A DNA stretch of 64,000 nt from Oscillospiraceae bacterium (lineage in GTDB: Bacteria; Bacillota; Clostridia; Oscillospirales; Acutalibacteraceae). Position 1 is the stretch's first letter. Every line of letters starts with the position of its first letter. The stretch lies in the NCBI GenBank assembly GCA_015066565.1, contig SVOB01000001.1, forward strand, positions 806,001 to 870,000. Reading direction: 5' to 3'. A program made the position numbers and the translations under genes. Shown here piece after piece: positions 50,495 to 59,157 of the stretch. Below the pieces are notes generated by a model. The model was not told the origin of the DNA and made no database searches. It saw nothing but the letters and a program-made list of their open reading frames with translations.

Positions 50495-50557
50495 TTATAT
50501 AACCAAGATAAGCGGAAGTCGCACACCGCTCATCTTAACCCCCCAAAACTTTTTCAT
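50495..50557 (-). other. Possible 20-codon small ORF
   Basis: On the minus strand ATG at 50557 opens a 20-residue peptide, MKKFWGVKMSGVRLPLILVI, with AAAGGAG only 2 nt before the ATG (too close for ideal spacing). Its sequence overlaps a hairpin (about 50505-50537: AAGATAAGCGG with CCGCTCATCTT, one mismatch). The region 50404-50616 otherwise has no gene, only this and the queT terminator. Translation is uncertain. Confidence 0.25.
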
Positions 50558-50572
50558 TTCTCCTTTCAAAAG

Positions 50573-50603
50573 CAGGACAGCCACTCTTTTCAGAGTGGCT
50601 GTT
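50573..50603. terminator. Terminator of queT
   Basis: CAGCCACTCT (50578-50587 region) pairs with AGAGTGGCTG across TTTC, flanked by AAAGCAGGA and TTTTGCTTTT, which can extend the stem. It lies about 15 nt beyond the queT stop on the minus strand and would also stop plus-strand transcription. Confidence 0.75.
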
Positions 50604-50616
50604 TTGCTTTTATTAT

Positions 50617-51150
50617 TTATTTTGTGTCAAGATACTTTTTCATTTCCTTCCTGTTGAGAGCGAAATAAAGAAGCGACCCGAGAATAAGCATTACGCCGAG
50701 CTCCCCGAGGGCGACGTATCCGCCCTGAATAAGAAAGCTTGAAAAATTGAATTTGCCTTCGATAAAAAACGTTTCAATCTCCCAGCCGACTATAACGCCG
50801 TTCCAGATTGCCGGCATAAGCATCGCAACAAGCGGATACTTTTTAATTTTCACGTTTCTCAGAAAATACATACACAGCGTTGAGCCAAGCGTTGCGAGAG
50901 AGCCGAAAATCATATCAAGCGGAAGCCCCTGACCGATGCTGTAAAGGTTTGAAAGGACACAGCCGAGAGTCAGGCTCGGTATAGCCGCGGGCGTAAACAG
51001 CGCAAGTACGTTTAAAGCTTCGCTTACACGAAACTGAATTGCCGCCGTGGTAGTTCCGGGAAGAAGTAATCCCTGAGCATAAGTCAAGGCCGCATACATA
51101 GCCGCAATAACAGCAGCCATGGTGATTCTCATGGTCTTTTTGTTTTTCAT
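50617..51150 (-). CDS. queT: QueT-type queuosine-precursor transporter (ECF S component)
   Basis: 177 residues, about five hydrophobic helices. MAAVIAAMYAALTYAQGLL, IQFRVSEALNVLALFTPAAIPSLTLGCVLSNL, and GLPLDMIFGSLATLGSTLCMYFLR are typical of QueT, the substrate-binding subunit that works with the shared ECF module to import queuine or preQ precursors. No ecfA/ecfT genes are close. I start it at ATG 51150, behind GGAGG; an upstream reading of 13 more residues would run through the leader. The leader looks like a preQ1 riboswitch (see separate entry), which supports this function. Confidence 0.88.
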   Translation of the reverse strand: MKNKKTMRITMAAVIAAMYAALTYAQGLLLPGTTTAAIQFRVSEALNVLALFTPAAIPSLTLGCVLSNLYSIGQGLPLDMIFGSLATLGSTLCMYFLRNVKIKKYPLVAMLMPAIWNGVIVGWEIETFFIEGKFNFSSFLIQGGYVALGELGVMLILGSLLYFALNRKEMKKYLDTK

Positions 51151-51159
51151 ATTAATTTT

Positions 51160-51221
51160 TCCTCCGTAGTTTTGATTAGCGTTTTTCACGCAGGCAGGAT
51201 GGTTTCGAACTGCCGAATGGC
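51160..51221 (-). promoter_or_regulatory. Candidate preQ1 riboswitch upstream of queT
   Basis: The transcript from the promoter at 51222-51250 would start near 51215 and begin with GGCAG (51210-51214), which pairs with CTGCC (51193-51197) around the loop UUCGAAACCAUC. A second small hairpin GCGU-GAAAA-ACGC (51179-51191) and an A-rich tail (UAAUCAAAAC) lead to the ribosome site ACGGAGG. The loop UUCG can pair with CGGA (51163-51166), masking the Shine-Dalgarno sequence. This layout, and the UCGAAACCA loop, recall compact H-type pseudoknot preQ1 riboswitches, with some likeness to preQ1-III. The class is not settled by eye. Confidence 0.55.
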
Positions 51222-51250
51222 ATTTTAATATATATTTAACGGCTTGTCAA
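51222..51250 (-). promoter_or_regulatory. Promoter of queT
   Basis: Minus strand TTGACA (51245-51250), 17-bp spacer, TAAAAT (51222-51227). The start of transcription coincides with the first stem of the leader RNA. Confidence 0.8.
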
Positions 51251-51260
51251 CAAAAACAAT

Positions 51261-51302
51261 AAAAAGCAGCCCGAAGGCATAGCACCCTCGGACCGCTTTT
51301 TG
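51261..51302 (-). terminator. Terminator of the small SOS-type gene
   Basis: AAAAAGC and GCTTTTT close a stem that continues inward as CCGA/TCGG and GG/CC with small internal loops. On the minus strand it is followed by TTTTTATTGTTTTTG. It lies about 45 nt beyond the stop codon. Confidence 0.7.
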
Positions 51303-51345
51303 GGGATTAAAAAGAAAGGAAAATATAAAACAATAAAAAGATGAT

Positions 51346-51567
51346 TTAAGCTACGTTTACCCTGCTCTCAGTCTGAGAGGGATTTCCGTTATGAACGGTA
51401 AGCTTTTTGCGCATAAAATCACGGCGATAGCTGTTAATCATAAAACGGATAAATCTTCCGACCTTCTTCTCGAAGCGGATAACGTCCCTCTCACGGTAAA
51501 AGCCGTAGGAAAGCAAAAGTATAAGCGCAAGCTCAATAAGTGTTTTAACTGCAAATGAAATAGTCAT
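51346..51567 (-). CDS. Small single-pass membrane protein under apparent LexA control
   Basis: 73 residues from ATG 51567 (GGAGGT upstream; a 9-residue longer reading has no ribosome site). One N-terminal hydrophobic segment (about 5-25, AVKTLIELALILLLSYGFY) is followed by a strongly basic tail (RERDVIRFEKKVGRFIRFMINSYRRDFMRKK) and a short polar end. No family was recognised. The promoter has a perfect GAAC-ATTT-GTTC box just after the start of transcription and a second close match beside the -35. Small single-pass proteins under LexA in Firmicutes include the YneA/SosA-type division inhibitors, which is the main hypothesis; no LysM or other defining domain is seen. Confidence 0.6.
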   Translation of the reverse strand: MTISFAVKTLIELALILLLSYGFYRERDVIRFEKKVGRFIRFMINSYRRDFMRKKLTVHNGNPSQTESRVNVA

Positions 51568-51588
51568 AATTCTTACCTCCGAACTGTT

Positions 51589-51600
51589 GAACATTTGTTC
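51589..51600. promoter_or_regulatory. LexA (SOS) box, perfect
   Basis: GAACATTTGTTC, a perfect dyad of the Firmicutes type GAAC-N4-GTTC. It lies 13-24 bp downstream of the -10 (TATAAT, 51613-51618), in the transcribed leader of the small membrane-protein gene. Confidence 0.75.
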
Positions 51601-51612
51601 TTTACAAGTCTC

Positions 51613-51640
51613 ATTATAGCACCTTTTTTCGATTTGTCAA
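51613..51640 (-). promoter_or_regulatory. Promoter of the small SOS-type gene
   Basis: Minus strand TTGACA (51635-51640), 16-bp spacer, TATAAT (51613-51618): both hexamers are consensus, as expected for a strong promoter that must be held off by a repressor. Confidence 0.85.
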
Positions 51641-51652
51641 CACAAATGTTCG
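51641..51652. promoter_or_regulatory. Second LexA-like box, imperfect
   Basis: CACAAATGTTCG on the plus strand (CGAACATTTGTG on the minus strand): one exact GAAC half-site and a degenerate partner, directly abutting the -35 hexamer. Confidence 0.5.
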
Positions 51653-51669
51653 GAAATTTTCATTTTTCA

Positions 51670-51685
51670 GTCCGTTAAAACGGAC
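51670..51685. repeat. Perfect 7-bp inverted repeat
   Basis: GTCCGTT-AA-AACGGAC. It lies in the 360-bp non-coding stretch between the small membrane-protein gene and obgE. It could be an operator or a hairpin; it has no T-tract directly attached. Confidence 0.5.
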
Positions 51686-51727
51686 ATCAAATCAGAATAG
51701 GTTTAGTTGAATTCCTTTTTCAATTAC

Positions 51728-51779
51728 AGATTATCACAATATATTGTGTTTGTCAATACTTTAAGCCACAATTTGTTGG
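51728..51779 (-). promoter_or_regulatory. Second minus-strand promoter with NrdR-like boxes
   Basis: TTGACA (51751-51756), 17-bp spacer, TAATCT (51728-51733). The spacer contains the perfect 14-bp palindrome CACAATATATTGTG (51735-51748), close to the NrdR box consensus. A weaker copy, CCACAATTTGTTGG (51766-51779), is centred 31 bp upstream. No nrd gene lies beside it; the nearest downstream gene is the small SOS-type protein. Confidence 0.45.
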
Positions 51780-51928
51780 ATTTTTATAATTTTTCGTCCA
51801 AAAAAATCAAAAAAACAGCGATATTTCAGTATAATTTTGGCTCAAAAGTATTTATTATTTTTATTATTTATGGTATTATATATAATTAGTGTATTATGCT
51901 TTATTATTAATATTGACGGAGAACAAAA

Positions 51929-53203
51929 ATGTTTGTTGACAGCGCAAAAATCAAAATCAAGGCAGGCAACGGCGGGAACGGTGCAATAGCTTTCCACCGT
52001 GAGAAATACGTCGCTTCCGGCGGACCCGACGGCGGTGACGGCGGCAGAGGCGGAAACATTGTCTTTCAGGTTGACGACCATCTGTCAACGCTTGCCGATT
52101 TCAGATATAAGAGAAAATACTCAGCCGAAAACGGTAAGGACGGTCAGGGTAAGCACTGTAACGGTAAAAAAGGACAGGACCTTATAATCCGTGTTCCGAG
52201 AGGCACCGTTATAAAAGAGGCCCAAAGCGGCGCTGTGCTTTGCGATATGTCCGACGACGAGCCGTTCGTTGCCGCAAAGGGCGGCAAGGGCGGCTGGGGA
52301 AATATTCATTTCGCAACGCCCACAAGGCAGACTCCGCGTTTCGCAAAAAGCGGCGCTCCCGGCGAGGAATGGGAGATAATTCTTGAATTGAAGCTTATAG
52401 CGGACGTCGGTCTTTTAGGCTTCCCGAATGTCGGAAAAAGCTCGCTCATTTCGGTTGTAAGCGAAGCAAAGCCGATTATCGGCGACTATCATTTCACAAC
52501 GATTATCCCTGTTCTCGGCGTTGTGACTATGGGTCCCGAAAGCAGCTTTGTTATGGCAGATATTCCCGGACTTATTGAGGGCGCAAGCGACGGCGTAGGA
52601 TTAGGTCACGAGTTTCTCCGCCACGTTGAAAGATGCCGTATGCTCGTTCATATTGTTGACGTAGCAGGAAGCGAAGGAAGAAATCCGAAAGAGGATTTTG
52701 AAGCGATAAACCGTGAGCTTGAGCGATTCAATCCCGAGCTCGCCAAATGTCCTCAGATAGTAGCGGGAAACAAAATTGACCTTGCGACTGATGAACAAAG
52801 AGAGGATTTCAGAAAGTTTATTGAAGAAAAGGGTCTTGAATATCACGAAATTATTGCCCCGATTTCTTACGGAACAAAGGAGCTTATCGACTCGGTTGCG
52901 AAAATGCTTTCAACTCTTCCGCCCGTCAGGAGATACGAAGCAGAAAAGGTTCCGCTTGAAATCGCCCTCGGCGCTCAGGATGACAAATCCTTTACCGTTA
53001 CTCAGCTTGACGACAGGTTCATAATAGAAGCCGAATGGCTGGGCAAAATACTTTCAAGGGTTGACACGGACGACTACGAAAGTCTTCAGTATTTTCAAAG
53101 AGTTCTTGACACCTCGGGCATTCTTGAGGCGTTAAGGGAAAAGGGAATTCAGGAAGGCGACACGGTAAGCATTTACGATTTGGAGTTTGAATATGTCGAA
53201 TAA
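51929..53203 (+). CDS. obgE: GTPase Obg
   Basis: 424 residues. The glycine-rich Obg fold covers about 1-158 (FVDSAKIKIKAGNGGNGAIAFHREK, GGPDGGDGGRGGNIVF, GGKGGWGNIHFATPTRQTP). The G domain follows with GFPNVGKSSLIS (G1), FTTIIPVLG (G2), DIPGLIEGAS (G3), NKID (G4). A C-terminal OCT domain (about 350-424) marks the Gram-positive form. Obg acts in 50S maturation and the stringent/sporulation response. G2 has TTI rather than the commoner TTL. It overlaps the Mini-RNase III gene by 11 nt. Confidence 0.97.
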   Translation: MFVDSAKIKIKAGNGGNGAIAFHREKYVASGGPDGGDGGRGGNIVFQVDDHLSTLADFRYKRKYSAENGKDGQGKHCNGKKGQDLIIRVPRGTVIKEAQSGAVLCDMSDDEPFVAAKGGKGGWGNIHFATPTRQTPRFAKSGAPGEEWEIILELKLIADVGLLGFPNVGKSSLISVVSEAKPIIGDYHFTTIIPVLGVVTMGPESSFVMADIPGLIEGASDGVGLGHEFLRHVERCRMLVHIVDVAGSEGRNPKEDFEAINRELERFNPELAKCPQIVAGNKIDLATDEQREDFRKFIEEKGLEYHEIIAPISYGTKELIDSVAKMLSTLPPVRRYEAEKVPLEIALGAQDDKSFTVTQLDDRFIIEAEWLGKILSRVDTDDYESLQYFQRVLDTSGILEALREKGIQEGDTVSIYDLEFEYVE

Positions 53204-53576
53204 TCCCAATATGATTAACCCGCTTTCGTTAGCTTTCGTCGGCGACGCAGTTTACACGCTTGAGGTCAGGCGACGTCTGACTCTTGACTCACTTCGTCAC
53301 GTCAACGATTTGCATAAGGAATCGGTCAAATATGTTAACGCCGCTTCGCAGTCGCAGGCGGTAAAAAAGCTTCTCCCCGTTCTTACAGAAGAGGAAGAAT
53401 CAATTTTTAAGCGTGGCAGAAACGCCCACGCCGGACACACGCCCAAAAATCAGAGTGAGGGCGACTACCACTACGCAACGGGGCTTGAAGCTCTTTTCGG
53501 CTATCTGTATTTAAGCGGAGAAAACGAAAGGATAAAAGAGCTCTTCGACACAATCTGGAGTGAAAGCAATGGCTAA
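53193..53576 (+). CDS. mrnC: Mini-ribonuclease III
   Basis: 127 residues, an RNase III catalytic domain without the double-stranded-RNA-binding domain. PLSLAFVGDAVYTLEVRRRL carries the first catalytic acid, RGRNAHAGHTPKNQSEGDYHYATGLEALFGYLYLSGE the second. In Bacillus this enzyme matures the 23S rRNA ends. The ATG at 53193 sits within the end of obgE; a TTG two codons before (53187) is an alternative. Its end overlaps the YitT gene by 8 nt. Confidence 0.94.
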   Translation: MSNNPNMINPLSLAFVGDAVYTLEVRRRLTLDSLRHVNDLHKESVKYVNAASQSQAVKKLLPVLTEEEESIFKRGRNAHAGHTPKNQSEGDYHYATGLEALFGYLYLSGENERIKELFDTIWSESNG

Positions 53577-54450
53577 GAAAAAAATCAAAATAACTAAAAA
53601 AATGGTTCTCGACACAATAGTCGATTATATTTTCTATATTTTAGGCGGCTTCTTTTATTCGGTTTCCGTCAATATGTTCTCAACGCCCAACCATATTTCA
53701 ATCGGCGGTCTTACGGGTATTTCGACCCTTCTCAACTACCTTTTCCAATTACCCGTCGGTACAATGGTTTTCGTTATGAATATTCCGCTTTATATTCTTT
53801 CGTTTAAAATACTCGGAACGAGATTCCTTACAAAGACAATCGTCGCTACCGCCTCATGTTCTATTTGCATTGACCTTCTTAAAAACTGGATTCCGCCTTA
53901 TACGAACAACCCCCTGCTCGCCGCTATTTTCTGCGGCGTAACCTGCGGAGTTGCGCTCTCGCTTGTATTTTTAAGAGGAGCTACAACCGGCGGAACGGAT
54001 ATAATAGGCAAGCTCGTTCATAAATTCAGACCGAATATTTCGCTCGGTAAAATTATTCTTCTCTGCGACGCCGTTGTCGTAGGCATTTCGGGACTTGTTT
54101 ACAGGAACCTCGAAAGCATGCTCTACGCCGCTATAACTATTTTCGCCGCAAGCAAGACAATCGACTTTATTATCTACGGCTCGGCGGGAGGAAAGCTTCT
54201 TCTCATTGTCACCTCAAACGTTGACGAAATGACCGACGCTATTACGAAAAGGCTTGACCGAGGCGCAACGATTATTCCCGCAAAGGGCGGTTATACAAGA
54301 GAAGACAAGGATATGATTCTCTGCGCGGTTCGTTCCCACGAAATTGCCAATATAAATAAAATTGTCAAGGAAGTCGACCCGAACGCATTCACAATGATTA
54401 CGAATGCGAGCGAAATCGTAGGCGAAGGCTTCCAGAGCGAAATAAGCTAA
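53569..54450 (+). CDS. YitT family membrane protein
   Basis: 293 residues. Five to six hydrophobic segments form the YitT membrane domain (about 15-185; [45 protein letters not shown]), followed by the DUF2179 cytoplasmic domain ([64 protein letters not shown]). Transport function is assumed for the family but no substrate is established. ATG 53569 lies in the end of mrnC. It is the third of four tightly coupled genes before lepA. Confidence 0.9.
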   Translation: MAKKKIKITKKMVLDTIVDYIFYILGGFFYSVSVNMFSTPNHISIGGLTGISTLLNYLFQLPVGTMVFVMNIPLYILSFKILGTRFLTKTIVATASCSICIDLLKNWIPPYTNNPLLAAIFCGVTCGVALSLVFLRGATTGGTDIIGKLVHKFRPNISLGKIILLCDAVVVGISGLVYRNLESMLYAAITIFAASKTIDFIIYGSAGGKLLLIVTSNVDEMTDAITKRLDRGATIIPAKGGYTREDKDMILCAVRSHEIANINKIVKEVDPNAFTMITNASEIVGEGFQSEIS

Positions 54451-54467
54451 CTCATCCAGAGGTATAT

Positions 54468-56279
54468 ATGAAAAAAGAGAAAACGCACATCAGGAATTTT
54501 TCAATTATCGCCCATATTGACCACGGCAAATCCACTCTTGCGGACAGGCTTCTTGAACTTACCGAGTCTGTTTCCCAGAGGGATATGACCGAACAGCTTT
54601 TAGACAATATGGACCTTGAGCGCGAGCGCGGAATTACGATTAAATCCCACGCCGTAACCCTCGACTATAAAGCCGCCGACGGCGAAAGCTATGAGCTTAA
54701 CCTCATTGACACTCCGGGTCACGTTGACTTTAACTATGAGGTTTCGCGTTCTCTCGCCGCTTGCGAGGGCGCTCTTCTCGTTGTCGACGCTTCTCAGGGT
54801 ATTGAAGCCCAGACGCTCGCCAATACATATTTAGCGCTCGACCACGACCTTGAAATTGTACCTATCATTAATAAAATCGACCTGCCCGCCGCCGACAGCG
54901 AAAGAGTTGCGGCTGAAATTGAGGATATTATCGGGCTTGACTGTTCAACCGCACCGAAAATTTCGGCTAAAACAGGTGTAAACGTTGAGCAGGTGCTTGA
55001 AAAAATTGTTTCGGATATTCCCTGCCCGTCGGGCGACGACGACGCTCCGTTCAGGGCGTTGATTTTCGACTCGGTCTACGACAGCTATAAGGGCGTTATA
55101 GTTTATGTCAGAGTTGTTGACGGTACTGTAAAGGTCGGCGACACGATGAAAATGATGGCTACAGGCGCCGAATTCAACGTAGTTGAAGCGGGCGTTATGA
55201 GAGCGACCTCAATGGAAAACCGCGGAATACTTCGCGCGGGCGACGTAGGTTATCTCACAGGCTCGATTAAAACCGTAAGCGACGCACGAGTCGGCGACAC
55301 GGTCACAACAGCCGAAAAGGAAGCAAGCGAGCCTCTTCCCGGTTACAGAAAGGTAAATCCGATGGTATTCTGCGGCGTTTATCCCGCTGACGGCGCCGAC
55401 TACGAAAACCTCAGGGAAGCTCTTGAAAAGCTACAGCTTAACGACGCGGCGCTAAGCTTTGAGCCTGAAACCTCGGGCGCTCTCGGCTTTGGCTTCCGTT
55501 GCGGATTTTTAGGGCTTCTTCACCTTGAAATTATTCAGGAAAGACTTGAAAGAGAATACAATCTCAACCTCGTTACGACAATTCCGAGCGTTGAATACAA
55601 AATACACCTGACAAGCGGCGAAACGGTAATAATCGACAATCCGACAAACTACCCCGACCCCGCAACAATCAATTACAGCGAAGAGCCTATGACGGCGGCG
55701 CATATCTACTCCCCGCCCGAATATGTCGGTACGATTATGGATTTATGTCAGGACAGGCGCGGAGTTTATAAGGATATGACTTACCTCGCTTCCGACAGAG
55801 TTGATATTGCCTACGACCTGCCGCTTAACGAAATTATTTACGATTTCTTTGACGCTCTCAAGTCACGCACAAGGGGTTACGCTTCGTTCGACTATGAGCT
55901 TAAGGACTACGTCAGAAGCAACCTCGTAAAGCTTGACGTTCTTTTGAACGGCGACGGAATTGACGCTCTTTCATTTATAATTCACGCCGACAAGGCTTAC
56001 CCGAGAGCGAGAAAGATTGCCGAAAAATTAAAAGAAAACATCCCGAGACAGATGTTTGAAATTCCGATTCAGATTGCAATCGGAGGCAAGGTAATAGCAA
56101 GAGAAACCGTTAAGGCTATGCGCAAGGACGTTCTTGCGAAATGCTACGGCGGCGATATAACAAGAAAGAAAAAGCTTCTTGAGAAGCAAAAAGAAGGTAA
56201 AAAGCGTATGCGCCAGTTCGGTACGGTTGAGGTACCGCAGGAAGCGTTTATGGCGGTGCTTAAGTTAGATGACGATTAA
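54468..56279 (+). CDS. lepA: Elongation factor 4 (LepA)
   Basis: 603 residues, full length. The G domain has [21 protein letters not shown] (G1), [10 protein letters not shown] (G2), DTPGHVDF (G3), NKIDLP (G4). EF-G-like domains follow, with [24 protein letters not shown] and the LepA-specific C-terminal domain ([43 protein letters not shown]). LepA binds stalled or assembling ribosomes. AGAGGTATAT stands before the ATG. It overlaps hemW by 11 nt. Confidence 0.98.
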   Translation: MKKEKTHIRNFSIIAHIDHGKSTLADRLLELTESVSQRDMTEQLLDNMDLERERGITIKSHAVTLDYKAADGESYELNLIDTPGHVDFNYEVSRSLAACEGALLVVDASQGIEAQTLANTYLALDHDLEIVPIINKIDLPAADSERVAAEIEDIIGLDCSTAPKISAKTGVNVEQVLEKIVSDIPCPSGDDDAPFRALIFDSVYDSYKGVIVYVRVVDGTVKVGDTMKMMATGAEFNVVEAGVMRATSMENRGILRAGDVGYLTGSIKTVSDARVGDTVTTAEKEASEPLPGYRKVNPMVFCGVYPADGADYENLREALEKLQLNDAALSFEPETSGALGFGFRCGFLGLLHLEIIQERLEREYNLNLVTTIPSVEYKIHLTSGETVIIDNPTNYPDPATINYSEEPMTAAHIYSPPEYVGTIMDLCQDRRGVYKDMTYLASDRVDIAYDLPLNEIIYDFFDALKSRTRGYASFDYELKDYVRSNLVKLDVLLNGDGIDALSFIIHADKAYPRARKIAEKLKENIPRQMFEIPIQIAIGGKVIARETVKAMRKDVLAKCYGGDITRKKKLLEKQKEGKKRMRQFGTVEVPQEAFMAVLKLDDD

Positions 56280-57372
56280 TCCTGTCGGGCTTTACGTCCA
56301 TATTCCGTTTTGTCAGAAAAAATGTCTTTACTGCGATTTCTATTCGTTTTCGGCTGATGAGCAGACGAGAGAAGTGTATGTTAAAGAGCTTCTGAAAAGA
56401 TTTGACGAATACAGTGAAAAATACGGCTGTAAAGCTGATACGCTTTACATTGGAGGCGGAACTCCGAGCCTTTTATCGCCGAGCCAGATTGAAAGGCTTG
56501 TAAAGAAGGCTAAGGACCTTTTTCTCACAGACGACGCCGAAATCACCGTTGAAGCCAATCCGCACTCCTCACTGCCCGAATTCTTAAGGGCGGCGGCTTT
56601 TGCGGGCGTTAACCGAATGTCCTTCGGGCTTCAATCGTCAAACGAAAAAGAGCTTGCTTTTCTCGGCAGAAGTTCAACCCCGAAAGAGCTTGAAAACGCT
56701 GTAAAATCAGCATATTCGGCGGGTATAGAAAATGTTTCGGCGGACGTTATGTTAGGCTTGCAAAATCAGACAAAGCAATCTTTAGGCGAAACGGTTGATT
56801 TTGCTTTGTCGCTCGGCGTAAAACACGTTAGCGCATACATTCTCAAGCTTGAGGAAAACACCCCTCTCTATAAAATGAGGAAGTCGCTTTCGCTTCCCGA
56901 TGATGACGAAACCGCAGAGCTATATTTGTATCTCTGCGACAAACTGACAAGTAATAATACTTTACAGTATGAAATATCAAACTTCGCTGTCAGGGGTTAC
57001 GAAAGCCGCCACAATTTAAAATACTGGCGTGATGAGGAATATCTCGGAATAGGCGCTTCGGCTCATTCTTTTATGAACGGAAAAAGATTCTATTTCCCGA
57101 GGGATATAAAAGCCTTCCTCGGCGGCTGTTCACCTGTTGACGACGGTGAAGGCGGAGGCGAAGAGGAATATATAATGTTAAAGCTTCGTCTGTCGGAGGG
57201 AATTAGCTTTTCGGAATTTGAAAAAAGATTTTCCCATCCGTTTGACGAAATCAAAAAGGAAAAAGCAAGATTTCTTAAAACCAAAGGACTTGTTGATATA
57301 GATGAAAGCCATATTTCTCTTACAAGAGCGGGCTTTCTTGTTTCAAACTCGCTTATATGCGAATTTATCTGA
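56269..57372 (+). CDS. hemW: HemW-like radical SAM protein (heme chaperone family)
   Basis: 367 residues. The radical SAM cluster motif is [19 protein letters not shown] at residues 8-26 (CxxxCxxC). [41 protein letters not shown] and the [20 protein letters not shown] stretch are typical of the HemN/HemW branch. HemW proteins bind heme and are not coproporphyrinogen dehydrogenases; lepA-hemW is a conserved gene pair in Firmicutes. It starts in the end of lepA and is followed 15 nt later by the ABC exporter. Confidence 0.92.
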   Translation: MTINPVGLYVHIPFCQKKCLYCDFYSFSADEQTREVYVKELLKRFDEYSEKYGCKADTLYIGGGTPSLLSPSQIERLVKKAKDLFLTDDAEITVEANPHSSLPEFLRAAAFAGVNRMSFGLQSSNEKELAFLGRSSTPKELENAVKSAYSAGIENVSADVMLGLQNQTKQSLGETVDFALSLGVKHVSAYILKLEENTPLYKMRKSLSLPDDDETAELYLYLCDKLTSNNTLQYEISNFAVRGYESRHNLKYWRDEEYLGIGASAHSFMNGKRFYFPRDIKAFLGGCSPVDDGEGGGEEEYIMLKLRLSEGISFSEFEKRFSHPFDEIKKEKARFLKTKGLVDIDESHISLTRAGFLVSNSLICEFI

Positions 57373-57387
57373 AAGGAGGATAAGCGT

Positions 57388-59157
57388 TTGTTTAAGGTTC
57401 TCAAGTATCTTAAGCCATATTCCGCGCAAACGGCGGCGGCTATGTTCTTTATGGTGCTTAACAATGTAACGACACTTGTCCTGCCGTTGATGCTTACAAA
57501 CATTACCAACGGTGTTAAAGAGGGAGATATAGGTTACATAATGCAGACCGGCATGCAAATGCTTGCAGTTTCGTTTGCGGGTATCATAACCTCGATTATA
57601 GGCAGTTATTTTACCGCCAGAGCCGCTATGGGCTTCGGCGCAACGCTTCGCCGCGAAATATTCACAAAGGTTGAGTCCCTGTCCCCCGGCGACATAAACG
57701 AGGTCGGTATTCCGTCGCTTATCACCCGTTCGACAAACGACGTTAAACACATTCAGGATATGATTGTAAACGGAATAAGAATGATTATTGCCACCCCCGT
57801 TCTGCTTATCGGCGGCGCAATCCTTGCCGTTTTCAAGAATCCTCAGCTTTCAACGGTTATTCTCGCGGCTATCCCCGTTATAGCGCTTATTGTTTTTCTT
57901 GTCGCAAGAAAGGTTATACCGATGTTTGACGAGATGGAAAAGCGCACGGACCGTCTTAATCAGGTAATAAGAGAAAAGATAAGCGGCATCAGGGTTATAA
58001 GAGCGTTCAGCCGCACCGAATATGAGGACGAAAAATTTGACGAGGCTTCAAGCAGGCTCACCGCCCTTGCCCTTAAAATCAACCGTATAGTCGCTTTGCT
58101 TATTCCGATAGGCGTGTCAATTCTCTTCGTAATGGCGATTTCTCTTGTCTGGCTTTCGACAATGCAGATAAACAGGCTCGACGCCGTTACTCAGGCTGAA
58201 ACAATAGCAACCGCTGTCGGCGATTTGCAGGCGTTCATCCTTTATCTTGTTGTTATTCTTGTAGCTCTCGTTATGGCGGCTACAATGTTTATAATGGTTC
58301 CTTACGGCACAATTTCGGCTAACAGAATTCTCGAGGTGCTTAGCATTGAGCCGACAGTTAAGGAAAGCGAAAACCCGATTGTTCCCGATGAAAACATAAA
58401 GGGAACTCTTGAATTCAAAGACGTATATTTCGGTTATCCCGGCGCTGAGAACCCCGTTTTAAGCGGGCTGAGCTTCAAAATTGAAAAAGGCGAAACGGTT
58501 GCCATTATCGGCTCAACGGGAAGCGGTAAGTCGACCTTAATCAACCTTATTCCCCGCTTCTTTGACGTAACAAGCGGTGAAATTCTCATAGACGGCGTCA
58601 ACGTTAAGGATATTCCGCTTGACACCCTTAACGGAAAAATCGGCTTTGTTCCGCAAAAGGCTGTTCTCTTCTCGGGAACTGTAGCGGACAACCTTAAATT
58701 CGGAAAGCACGACGCCACTCCCGAGGAAATTGAAAAGGCGCTTGAAATTTCACAGTCAACCGAATTCGTAAATGCGCTTCCCAACAAGGCTTATGAAATG
58801 ATTTCCCAGGGCGGCAACACCCTTTCGGGAGGTCAGAAGCAGCGTCTTGCAATTGCGAGAGCGCTTATTAAGAACGCCGAATTTTTCATTTTCGACGACA
58901 GCTTCTCGGCGGTTGACCTTAAAACAGACGCCGCCTTAAGACAGTCGCTTCGCGAAAATCTTTCTCAGGCGACGGTAATCCTTGTCGCCCAGAGAATAGG
59001 CACAATTCAGCACTGCGATAAAATTATAGTTCTTGAGGACGGCAAAATAGTAGGCATAGGCAAGCACAAGGAGCTGCTTGAAAGCTGTTCAGTTTACAGA
59101 GAAATAGCCGACTCACAGTATTCCGTAATAGAGAGCGGGGGTGAGCAGGTTGAGTAA
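57388..59157 (+). CDS. ABC exporter half-transporter with degenerate catalytic residues
   Basis: 589 residues: an N-terminal six-helix exporter domain (about 15-310) and a C-terminal ATPase. The Walker A is IGSTGSGKSTL, the signature LSGGQKQRLAIARA is canonical, but the Walker B ends FFIFDDSFSAVDL (Asp in place of the catalytic Glu) and the H-loop reads VAQRIGTIQ (Gln for His). This is the pattern of the non-catalytic partner of heterodimeric exporters such as BmrC/BmrD. The start is TTG 57388 behind GAAAGGAGG. It overlaps its partner gene. The substrate is probably a drug, lipid or peptide. Confidence 0.93.
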   Translation: MFKVLKYLKPYSAQTAAAMFFMVLNNVTTLVLPLMLTNITNGVKEGDIGYIMQTGMQMLAVSFAGIITSIIGSYFTARAAMGFGATLRREIFTKVESLSPGDINEVGIPSLITRSTNDVKHIQDMIVNGIRMIIATPVLLIGGAILAVFKNPQLSTVILAAIPVIALIVFLVARKVIPMFDEMEKRTDRLNQVIREKISGIRVIRAFSRTEYEDEKFDEASSRLTALALKINRIVALLIPIGVSILFVMAISLVWLSTMQINRLDAVTQAETIATAVGDLQAFILYLVVILVALVMAATMFIMVPYGTISANRILEVLSIEPTVKESENPIVPDENIKGTLEFKDVYFGYPGAENPVLSGLSFKIEKGETVAIIGSTGSGKSTLINLIPRFFDVTSGEILIDGVNVKDIPLDTLNGKIGFVPQKAVLFSGTVADNLKFGKHDATPEEIEKALEISQSTEFVNALPNKAYEMISQGGNTLSGGQKQRLAIARALIKNAEFFIFDDSFSAVDLKTDAALRQSLRENLSQATVILVAQRIGTIQHCDKIIVLEDGKIVGIGKHKELLESCSVYREIADSQYSVIESGGEQVE

